64,000 bases of DNA, from positions 129,662,001 through 129,726,000 of the forward strand of contig CP142451.1 of the NCBI GenBank assembly GCA_038049695.1, given 5' to 3'. The position numbers and the translations under genes were made by a program. The stretch comes from Cinnamomum chago. Its lineage: Eukaryota > Streptophyta > Magnoliopsida > Laurales > Lauraceae. Below, in pieces: positions 24,820 to 36,800 of the stretch (position 1 is the first letter of the stretch; every line of letters begins with the position of its first letter). The notes under the pieces are model-generated. The model searched no databases and was not told where the DNA came from. It saw only the letters and a program-made list of their open reading frames with translations.

Positions 24820-27800
24820 ATATTCATAGACGTCCGACGAGAAGCATGAGAGATAGCTTCCTGCAGTCGAAGGAAGAAGGGGCTGACTGGCTGAGGTCGA
24901 AAGAAGAAGGAAGGTTGAAAGAAGAGTTGGAGGGTTTTTTTTCGTTCCGCCCTTTTAGACATGGGGCACTGCTTTTAGACATGTGGGGGCGTGTGCCATG
25001 GGCCCAATACGATTTTAAAAAGAAAATCTCAAAATCGGTCGCCCCAGATCACAATCACGTGGGTCCGCCCCTGATCGTTGGTGTCATTGTTTCGATATGT
25101 GTTGAAGATTTGATGCTCCTTCAAGGGTGCATTGTCAATCTACTCTTGACCTCTAGGAGAGTAATTGTGAGCCATGCTCATGATCATTGGCGACTCTTAT
25201 GGATTATTGAAGAATCTTATTATATTTTTGAACATATAATATAATCACTAAAAACATCCCTTGCCCGATTGGCAATTTACTATTAAAGTAAAAAGTGATG
25301 TAAAGCATCAAATCAAGAGAGAATAAAATATAAGCGGGTTATAATGGTATTTTGTCTTTAGTGGATTGGTAGGGAATCTTTTTGACTTTTTGTGTAAAAA
25401 ATGGGTGTCTTTTTGTCATTTGGTGGAGAAAGGAGATTGCTTTTTTACTTAAAAAAAGAAGAAGAAAAGAATGAGGGAATTTTGAAGATGTGTACTTTTG
25501 ATGTGACCCCTTGTTTGAAAAATGGAGGCTTTACATTACTTTTACTAACCTAGGAGTTGCCAAACGGGCGAGTTGGGTATCCTGAAATGAAACCATTGAA
25601 TGTTGCCATAAATGTTACATCTCTAGACAAGCTTTGTATTTCTGGGTGGCATGAATTTGAAATGAATGCCGTTTAAAGTAAAATTTATAACTTCGACTTG
25701 TTAGTTGTTGTCATTTGGGTTTTAGAATCTTGTGAAGTATTGGTTTGTACAACATAGCTTAGCTTACACAGAAGTGTCACATTCTTGAAGTACCAAGTCT
25801 ACTGACTTCTTGGCTAAAGAGCTTTCAATTTAGAATGATCATGTCAAGCAAATTTTATATTATTATTTTTGATCTTGCCTGTTGTGTTTGTTTGTAGTCG
25901 TTTTGGCAAGTTTGTCGAGATCCAGTTTGATGCAAATGGTAGGATATCTGGTGCAGCAATCAGAACCTATCTATTAGAGCGTTCTCGCGTCGTGCAGATA
26001 ACGGATCCTGAAAGGAATTATCATTGCTTTTATCAACTATGTGCTTCTGGGAAGGTATATATCTATATTCCCATTGCCTTAAGAGTTTAATGTATATTAG
26101 TAGTCTATATTCAACTATGATTGGTGGCATTCTGATGATCAACTTTTTAGTTGAATCTATAGGTAGTTTAGCCTGGATTCTTCTTCCTCTCCTTTTAGCC
26201 TCATCAATCAATTTAAAACTTAACGAAGGCAATGTCTCTGTTTTTCCCATTGATCTTGTCCATTGCAATGGAGTCAACAATACAGCCAGCCCTATGGAAC
26301 ATTGCCTCCAGCTCTTGCCTGGACATTGCTTTTGAGATATTTGTCATGAACATGGAGATAGAGTTCTCCCCAAGCTCTTTCCATCCTCTTGGAAGTGGAA
26401 GCAGATCCCCTGAGCTCTTTCCATCTCTCCTGAACTCTGATTGGTGAGGAAAACTCAAATCATAAAAAACTATATAAAATAAGATATCATTTATGATCGA
26501 AAGGAATCCTGAAAAATAAAAACAGCAGTTATTCTACAGAAAGCAAATAGCCAAGAGAACAAAAATTGGGATGAAATACAGAATACAGAAAAACCCAATC
26601 CAATCCAAACATTTACATCTCAAAGATAGTAAATAAGATAAAACTAAAAAGTTGAAATAAAATGAAGAATAGAAACCGCTATATCCATTTTATTCTATCG
26701 ACAGTTAAGATTCTAGAAAAAAGAAAGATTGACAAAATGTCGCTATCTTAGATTAGAAGAAAGAAAATTTTACAGAAATAATTGGTTTGGGGTTCGAGTT
26801 AGAGGCTTGTTAATAATTGGATTGGGGTCCTGGTCCAGTTGGGTCCATATCTGAATACACATTTACCTGACTGTATAATATATGATATTGTATATAATAA
26901 TAAATAATACACAATAAATATGAACATTTCTAATATACAATAATATTTATATGTAATATATATTGAAAAGAGCCTGCAACATAGTTGGAAGGTGGTGTTG
27001 CAATCATGGGTTGTGGGTTCCGGTCTTCAAAAAAAAAGTAATAAGTAGTAAATATTAATAATCTGCTAGATTTTATCATTATATTATAAATCATCATCAA
27101 AGCCTTGTCCCAACTATGTAGGGGTCAGCTACATAAATTCTATTTGCCATTCCTGTCTGTCTTGGGTAGACCATGGACCTGACATGCTTACATACCTAGT
27201 CTATAGCCTGCATGCATATCTGATAAATGGACTTCACCGTTTCTTTCCATGCATAAAGAAACCTTTAAGCTTTTCAGCAATATTAAAGATTCACATACAA
27301 GTTACTAAAATGCCTCAACTGTCGTTTATTGTAAAGGGTTGAGAAAGAGGACCTTTTAGTCCTTCCAATGTTTTAAAAAACCTCTGCATCATTTAGTTTG
27401 GCATAGTGCATTTGTGTGTGTATAGATGTGTGATTATGACATTCCTGTCTGTCCTGTTTATCCTGATTCTTTGCGTCTTGTTACTTGTCATTTTTGTTAA
27501 AGGGCTTTATGGAAGTGGTAAACTTGGTTGGTAGAGCTTTAAAAAAACCAGCCAAGTAGAGACAATGTGACCATGTCATCTAGTGACTGGTATGGGCCTC
27601 AGTCTTTCAAATTTGGGTCAACTTGATCGAAAGCATTAAAAAGAACTTCTAAATAGGCTTTTTATAAACTTGATCAATTACTCCTTCGTGTTTGAGCTGA
27701 CTTTGACTTGGTCCTAATTGACTTTGAATTTGGAATTTTGTTCCATTTTACCGGCATTGAGCTTCTTTAATCTAGAGCTTGACTAATGAGAGGATATATT

Positions 27801-30800
27801 ATAGTTACTCTTTTGCTACTTAACTCTTTTTTCGGCAATCCACATCAACCATCACTGCTCGTTCAATCTTCCCCCCTTTTCAAGTATTTGGAGGTCATGA
27901 AATTTAGTTTTTTTTTTTTTGGTATTGAAATCCTCTCCTTTCCTTCCCCCCACCCCCCACCCCTTCCTTTTTTTAATCTGTGATTCATTTCTGTTATACA
28001 TGCTGATATTTGTACAGTTGATGTTTCTACTAAAATCATCATTTCCAAAGTTTTCATGGATTTGGTGCTCCATGCTTCCCTTGTTTTTTAGGATGCGGAG
28101 AAGTATAAGCTAGGCCATCCAAGCGACTTCCATTACTTAAATCAGAGCAAGTCTTATGAGTTAGATGGAGTTAGCAACGGACAAGAATACATAAGGACAA
28201 GAAGGGCAATGGATATTGTTGGTATAAGTCTTGATCAGCAGGTTTTTAGCTCTTTACTTTTCCAATAATTTTCTAACAATTGTAGATTATTTTTCTCTGT
28301 ATAATGCACACTGCTCTTCAGAGATTCTAGCTTACATCCATCTTGTTCTCTGTTTGCAGGAAGCCATATTTCGCACCTTGGCTGCCATTTTACATCTTGG
28401 CAACATTGAATTTTCTCCCGGCAAAGAGCATGATTCATCAACTATTAAGGATCAGAAATCAAACTTCCATCTTCAGATGTCAGCTAATTTATTTAAGTAA
28501 GTAATTTAAAAAAAATTTGAAACATATATTGGGTTGACAATTCTTTGATTAATATATGTTGGTTTGGGCTTGAAATGTAAGAGATGTTTACTCTTTGATC
28601 CCATATAGCATTGTCATATAGATTCCTATAGCATCTAGTGGTCACCATCCTGCACTTGTTTTTTTTATATGATCAAAAGCAGGATTTATGATAACCTGCC
28701 ATTTCTTTCAACATAGTGCTTGATGCTAGAAATGTTTTTACTTGATGGTTAATAAATCCAATCTTTAAACTTCTCCACTGGATCATTTTTTTGGTTATCT
28801 AAATTAGTACATGTTGGTGAGTTTTTTTTGATGTATCTGAGTTACTCGATCCCTGCTTCCCGGGGATTCGGGCTTTTTTTTTAAATTATAAGTCTCTTCG
28901 CTCATTTAATGAAATTAACTATTATATTATAAAAAAAGAGAGTTTTTATGATGTGTTGTCACTGTAAGTTCAAGTATTAGATTATTTTTGGTTTTTGTTT
29001 GGGGACTTTCAGTGAAAACAAAAAGGAAAAAGAAAAAAAACCTGATCCAAAATCCAAATTTATATTGGGTAAAACGCATCGGATGATGATCTGAGCCATG
29101 CTCTAGATTGCGTTCTCTCGATTGAGCAGTTCTGCAAATTAATTATTTTCCTGTCTACTTTAGTGGATAAACAGGTAATATCTGAACTTTTCAATCACCA
29201 TGCTTGTTTGCTTGTATCTTTCCCCCTTTCTTTCCGTGTTCTAGCTGGAAAATTATCTCATATGTTATATTATTCATTTTATTATTATTAACTGGATAGC
29301 TTTTATAATATAAATATCAGGGCAACGGTGGTTATAATTAATATTGTTTGCTTGTTCGTTTATTGGGACAGAGAGGGGGGCCCGGGGGGGGGGGGGGGGG
29401 GTTGGCTATTTTTGTTTTTTATTGTTTTCTTACCAGATAATATAGGCTGCATTTGTCTACTTGCATTTTCACAGAAATGTACTTTATTTTCAGAAAATAC
29501 AAAAATTAGTTTGATGCCTCTTATCTTATTTCTACTTTAATACCGAAAAAAGAACTAGAGGAAAATTGGTATACTTCCATTTCACCCATTTAATTTTTTT
29601 TTCTTTGTTTTTAAATGATTGAAACTGTACCTTATTTTCTTTTGAAGAAGCAGGTACATGTCAGTGGAAATACAGGTAGCCAAATACAGCATATTGTTGT
29701 TTTGGTCAATCTATAAGTGTATGGATAGTGGCAATTTTTTAATTTTTAATTTCTCTTTTTTTTATCAATATGACCAAGGTAAGGTTTTTGTTTCTTTTCA
29801 GGTGTGATAACAATCTTTTGCTTGCAACACTTTGCACTCGCACAATACAGACACGTGAAGGAAGTATTGTTAAAGCTCTTGACTGTGCTGCTGCTGTTGC
29901 TAATCGCGATGTTTTGGCAAAGACTGTATACGCTCGATTATTTGACTGGTGTGCATGTTCTTATTGCTTCTTCCAGAGTTTTTTTCTTTGTGGTTTTTCT
30001 GTTGTGGGCTTAAGATCATGAGTATCAACATTTTTATATTGGCTCTGATATTGTTTTCAGGCTGGTCGAAAAAATTAATAGTTCGGTTGGGCAGGATCCT
30101 AAATCCAAAATACAAATTGGTGTCTTGGACATTTATGGCTTTGAGTGTTTTATGAAAAACAGGTCAGTTTCAATACCAGGAGCATAAGACTTAGCTTCTG
30201 TTTTCCATTTTGATCTAAAAATTTGGGCAAGGTCGGTTGGTAAGGCCTATACTTTTTTTTTTTTGAATTGGCAGTTAGTCATGCTATGTTGTATGGCAGC
30301 TGAATGTTGGGCAATGAAGAAACAAGAAGAGGATAAAAGAACATGTCACTGGTTGGCGAATGTTAAGATAGATGTGCTGAGTAGTGAGAATGGATATAAC
30401 TTTGAATCATTGCATGACAAGAAATCAAGCATGGCTTTATTAGAGGGAAAAAAATTAAAGAATGCCTATTGAGTTGCTTTAGACATGTACACGATATCAG
30501 TATAGCTCTAATGAAGAAATGAAATGTTAGAAGTAGTGGCTTAGAACATGGTTCGAGGTGTGCACAAAGCTGTTCTCTATTTGATAAGATGTAATGATGA
30601 TAATGGTGGTTGATGTCATTAGTTCTTTTTTTTTGATAACGTTGATATCATTAATTCTCAATTGGTGACTCTTTTTATAAATTTATTACAGAAATAATAT
30701 TGTGATTTATTAACTGAAGCGAGAAAGTAAAATGACCAAGAAGAGGAGACTTTAAGTTGTAGAGTGCATGCTTCTTGCTTGGCATGCACATCCACCTTTG

Positions 30801-33800
30801 ACCTGGCATTCTGGCCTTGTCCTGAACAGAAGGGTAGGAATGATAGTAGGGGGTGAAGAGCATCTGTATTCTTCCACCAATGTAGTAACTCTTCAAGTAT
30901 GCTATTCCCCTCCATAGTTTAAGGGATGTCTCTCTTTGTGTCTTGATGCAAACCGGATCCATGATCGAAATAGGCCAAATCCAACCGGGGGGGGGGGGGG
31001 GGTGGGGTGTTGGTTGAATCCTTTTAATAGTGGATTTGAGTCTGCACAACACATACGATCAAGAAAATGCACACAATCAAAGGGAAACTGAGCAATCTTA
31101 TCAAGAATAATCAAAGGTGTCTCTCTCCAAAGGAGGGTTACATATTTATTGAAAAGTTGGATGATCCCTTCTGTACTATGACTCTACTTCCTAATCATTA
31201 ACGAATCCTAAATATCAAAGGAGGCAAATCAACTTTTTTCTTTAAATATAAAGCTGTTTAAACTTGTGGGCCGCTGATCAAGGAGTTAGAATGATCAGGT
31301 GGGCCCCCAATTTTGTACACAGGTAGGGCTCACCCAGATCTTCCAATCCCCACAGTCCCATCCCCAGTTGGGCTCCTCAGTAAGGTGTGCACTGTTAAGT
31401 CTATGCACCATGTGCACTGGATCACTGCGATATATATATATATATTTCTTTGATTGTTGTTTTAATTACAAATACAAAAAAGAAAAACAAATTTGTGTCT
31501 CATTAATTTTTATCATCTGTTGTCCCCCATTTGTTTAATTTTATTTGTTTGTCTGTTTTTATTCTTTGTTTTTAATCTTTTGTTATTGTATTTCGGTCTT
31601 ACTCCTATGTCTCTATACACTCTTCTACATGCTGACAATTTATTGTTTCTCAGTTTTGAACAGTTCTGCATTAACTTTGCAAATGAAAAGCTTCAACAAC
31701 ATTTTAATGAGGTTTGTATGTTTGTGGGGTCCTATGAAACAGTTATCTAGAGTATGGCATCTCATGTTGTTATCATTTCTCTTTCAGCATGTATTTAAGA
31801 TGGAGCAGGAGGAGTACAGCAAAGAGCAAATCAATTGGAGCTACATTGAGTTTATTGACAATCAAGATGTCCTAGATCTAATCGAGAAGGTAAAGTTTTT
31901 GACAAATTTTAGCTGGGTGCAATCAAAGATATCTTGCCATCAATCGTTGTGAGATTTCCTTTCCATAACATGCTAGGTGAGTAGGTGGTATTCTTGACTG
32001 CAACTTAGAGATTTATGGCAGGTTTATTTCCTCATTCTTTTTAATATCATTCCTTAGTATTCTGGGGACATTCTTGATTACGGCATACATATTTAGATAT
32101 CAGACAATAAATCTTCCTCCTGTGTAGTGTAATTTTCTGAAAGTCTATACCCAGATCCTGTCTTTGTTTTTCTTAAAATTTGGAAATTTCAAAGAGTCTT
32201 ACGGTTAGTAATATGGAAGGAACATTTTGTTTGCCCTTCATATCTGTGGTCTTATGGGATTCTTTTCAGCTGTTAGCTGTGAGCAAGATACCTTATAGGG
32301 CATGATTCCCTGAGGAATGAAATTTCTTGTTCTGGCTTTACCATGCTGTTGAAAAGTTTTTTGTTTTAGGCACCGTGTCTATAATATTTTGAGACCAGAA
32401 TGTACTTCACATTTTAGGTTTTACTTCAAAGTGCTGCATGAGTTTCAGTATCTCACATGTGATTTAGTAACTTTGACATGCCAATAAATTGATTTACTCG
32501 ACCATAGCTTGCATAGCATTATTTTGTTGTCAGCCACACTGTATCAAGTTTATTAATTTTCTGCATTTTCTGTAAAGAAACATCTCTGCTCAACTGTACT
32601 GTTTTATTGTAATGCTTATTGCTGTTTTACCTTTATTTGCAGAAACCTATTGGTATAATTGCTCTCCTAGATGAAGCTTGGTATGCACTTCTCTTCCTTT
32701 TCATGTTTTGTTTGGTAATTGACATGTGCTTAGTGTGTTCTCTAATTTTACTGTGCGCGCGCTTATGCAGCATGTTTCCAAAATCCACTCATGAAACATT
32801 TGCTACTAAGATTTTCCAAAGCTTCCGAGCACATCCTAGGTTGGAAAAGGAAAAGTTTTCAGAAACAGATTTCACAATTTCTCATTATGCTGGCAAGGCA
32901 TGTTTACTTATCAATTCTGTGCTTCCTTACTTAATGCTGTTTTTTAAAATATTTACTCAGACCAGCAAATTTCTGCAATTTTCTCGTTACTTCCAATTCT
33001 TTTCTCAGGTGACCTATCAAACAGACACATTCCTAGACAAAAACCGAGATTATGTTGTTGTAGAGCACTGTAATCTGATGTCATCATCAAAATGCTCCTT
33101 TGTTGCGGGACTTTTCCCTTCGTTACCTGAGGAGTCTTCAAGGTCATCTTACAAGTTTTCTTCAGTGGCCTCTAGGTTTAAGGTATCTGCTTGTCGTTTT
33201 CATTTGGGCTACTCTTTTTCAATGGTAATTTGTTTGGTATATATAAAATATTGCCTGTATAAATCACTGTGTAGTGTGTAGTTTTATTTTACTCATTTTT
33301 TAATACCATTAACCTGTGTTATGAATGGAACTACCCTTCCCTGTGAAGTTTTACTCAGTGTTGGACTTCATTGGAGGAATTTGATTTTCATCCTTGTGTC
33401 GTGTATTTTCATTTGATGATATTAGTTTTATTGATGTGAAATAATATGTATGGTTGGACATGGTGTCATAGTGCTTGCATTAGTTTTAACAAGGAAAGGA
33501 GCAGCTGGTCTTGTGCTTTAGGCTTCTTGATTAACCATATCTGAAAGAAATCAAATAGGATATTTTGTTTCCTTGTGAGCTTCAAATGAGCGGCAACCTC
33601 ACCTATAAGTTCAGAAGCTTTAATTTTATGCCAGCCAAAGTGGGAATTAAGTTGTCTCTTATGTTGGTAGATTTTTTTTACTGTTTGTAATGTGTGCCTG
33701 TGTTTTTGTGCCGTGTGAGTGTTCATGTATCTTCTCAAGTGAAAGAAGGCACAAGAGACTAAAAGCTGACAAAGAAGAGAAGACTGGAAGTACAAGAGAT

Positions 33801-36800
33801 CAACATCTCACTGTTATTGTAGCCTTGTCCCATCTATTTAGGGTTACATGGGTGAGTTATCCTTTTCCACTCGACCCTATTTGAAGCCATGCTCTCTTGT
33901 AACTCATCAACATAGCATGTCCTTCATCACTGCTTTATGCAATGGCTTAATTGGTCCCTCCTCTAGTTCCTTGAACTTGTTAGCCCTCAACATCCCATAC
34001 TTTTGAAACGACATTTGTTTGGTTGTTTTCTTTTATTGATGCTAACTGTAGCTTTCCTATTAAGTTCTCATTCAGAGTTCTTATAACCCCACTCATCCAT
34101 CTGTTCATGTGCATATCGATCACGTGTACTTTAGTTTGTTGTTGTTTTTTCGTGCCCAATACTTAGCTCCAGTAGAACGGAGCAGGTCTAATTGCCATCC
34201 TAGAAGAACGACCCTTTGATTAGAGTTGAACTTGATGATCTCGTGGTACTTCACTAGCCTATTTCCACTTTGCAGACTCCATGCTGATCCTGTTCATTAT
34301 ATCAAACTCAAACCCTTTGTTTTGTTCTCTAATACACCCTGGATATCGAAATCTATGATATTGTGGCACTGAGGTTTTTTTTTTTTTTTTTCTAGTTTTT
34401 TTTTGAACTCGTTTTATTTACTCTTAGATCCACTAAACTTGTAGCACTACATGCGTTATGTCTTTAATCTACTAATTTTCAAGCCATTTGATTCGAGTGC
34501 CTTTCTTAAATGTCCCGTCTTACCATTTACTTTCGATGCCTGACTAATTAGTCCCACTGGTCTGCAAGCAGTATACACCACAGAATTTCATCTTGAATAT
34601 ATGTTGCTTTTTTTTTTTTTTTTTTTTGTGGCCATATTCATGACAAAAAATAGAGGCTCAAAGAGAACCTTTGGTCTAATTCCACTCCAACTGGGAATTG
34701 ATCACCCTGCATGTAGATCTAATGTCATTATCCCTTCATATATGTTTTTTATGATTCTGATATACAAATTCCCTTTTTCTTCAAGCTCACCAAATTAACT
34801 ACCTCAGTGCCCTTCTGTAAGTCTTCTCCAAATTGATTTCAGATGGTTTTCCCTCTATACTCTAGACTTTATTGTCAAGTCGCATTAGTTAGAAAAATGC
34901 TTTTGCAGTAGTTCTTCGTGGCATAAACTGAATTTGGTTCTCTGCAGTCGTCCCCCCCCAGATGAGGTTATGTAGAATGGTTTATTCATTCACTTTGGTT
35001 TATTCGATGTTCTTCTTTTGCTTGGGTTTTTATTTTGTTTGAGTACCATGATTATATCATAGATGGTTTCCTTTTTTTTTCCCTAACTGGATACATTAAG
35101 ACCTGTTAAGTTGGGTTTTGCATGGTTTGTGTGTATTCAACTTTCTTGTTTTGTTTATTTTTCTCGTTTGTAAGTTGTAGTTTATTTTTGAGCTGTCAAA
35201 ATCTGAGTGATTTGTTTAGATGTTTTACATGTTTTTCATTACAGCAACAACTTCAAGCACTTATGGAGACACTAAGCTCTACAGAACCTCATTACATCCG
35301 CTGTGTCAAACCAAACTCCTTGAACCGCCCTCAAATATATGAGAATCAGAGTGTCTTACATCAATTGCGATGTGGGGTCAGTATTATTCAAGTCTTATGT
35401 TCTCATGGTTTGGACACTGGATATTGTCTATTTGCTGCTTTGTAGATTGATGTACCAAATGTTTTACTTGCTCTTTCTGCTAGTCACGTGGTATGCATTT
35501 GAGGGTTCATTTGTTGCCTTAAAGCCATATTGTTTCATCTTTGGAGGTTGTTACCATTTTATGTTTGAATATGCAGTTATTATTAACGGTTAAGATTTAC
35601 TAAAAAATTGTCAATGGTCTAGATTAACAGATGGTTCAACCATATTTTTTGAGAAATGAATTAGGTGTCTGATTTCCTAGCTGAAGCATTTGGTCAAGCT
35701 TCAAATAAAGTCTTCGCTTCAAATTGAGCCCTTGATTAATGGTCCAGTCCATGGGCCCAAGTCCAGGCCCCACAGCTGAATCAACAGACCCTGACTTTCC
35801 GCTTCACGGCCTAACAGAGCAACCCATCCAGCCAGGCGTGCTGTCCTAGTGGCTTCACTAGATCCTCACTTGATATCTTATTTGTTTCTTTGAGAGTTCT
35901 TTCTATATATGTTTATTGCCCTTTTAGATGGTTCTTTCTATTTTCTTTTGAAGTCCAAGTCCAGTGAATGTAAGTAGGATATATAGTACTTTGTTGTCAA
36001 AACTTGGAATGTGGTGAGGAGACGAAGACCAGAAAGGAGATCCACGCGCCTACTATAGGGTGGGACGACCAATGTCCTATCTAAGGCCTTTCTATTGTAC
36101 TAAAAAAGCATTCCACTAGTTCTAAAACCCTAGAGTTAATTGTGCTAAGCTTTGATTGGAGGTGCCTATGTTTGGGTAGATCCTTCCTCATCAATCTTGC
36201 TATCTTGAAATCCACTTAAACAATTGTTTTAATGGGCTTTAGATGAGTTCTATTCCTTGGCAATAGATTTATAATATACCAGTAGTTCAAACTTTGGATT
36301 GTTCTGTGTAGTACTAGAATTACACTGATGATACTATCTTTTTGATGAATGCAAAGTTTTTGCCCATAATATATGGAAGTTAGTTACTTTGTTATTGCTT
36401 CACTTCCTCCCCTTCCCTTCTAGTGATTAAATTCTCCCTCTTTGCATCTCGTGGTGTATATCTAATCTCCACATGCTTGCCCTGGTTATGCATCACCATA
36501 CCAAAGTGAAGTGGATATTGATGTAAACCCTATGGAAGGGTTTCATTGAACTGGATAAAGGCGTTGAAAATATAAATAGGTCTCCAAGAGACCGATACAT
36601 AAGAAAAATAACCCACAAAGGGAAAAGTAAATTGATTCTTCAACTTTTCATTTCCTACCACTTTATATCCAAATAATAGGAAAGCAAGATTCGCTAATAG
36701 TCTTCTCAAAACAGGAAACTATCCTACTTAATCAAATAGGAAACTATATCCTAATTATAACTCAATAAATGAATAAACAACTACTACTGTAGAGATATGT

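Larger units (their letters stand above)
14837..25073 (-). mobile_element. Outer hAT transposon (ZMYM1/TTF-like), interrupted by another hAT
   Basis: The left end TAGAGGCGGACCCA (14,837) and the right end, read inverted, CAGGGGCGGACCCA (ending 25,073) form a 14-bp terminal inverted repeat with two mismatches. Exact 8-bp target duplications ATCGTTGG flank it at 14,829-14,836 and 25,074-25,081. Eight-base duplications and a YAGNG-type terminus are hAT traits. Removing the 5,559-bp inner element and one 8-bp duplication leaves about 4,670 bp. The coding parts run on the minus strand from about 23,180 to 15,335 and are decayed. The whole lies in myosin intron 5 in antisense. Confidence 0.9.

Noticed and set aside
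24543..24962. Minus-strand frame of 139 codons with LSLSLS repeats
   Set aside because: It translates a GA microsatellite and a 22-bp repeat and has no independent support.
13725..25897. Possibility that exon 5 and exon 6 belong to two different genes
   Set aside because: Phases match exactly (AG|T), the protein continues through NDNSSRFGKF as in the family, and the extra length is explained by two datable hAT insertions.
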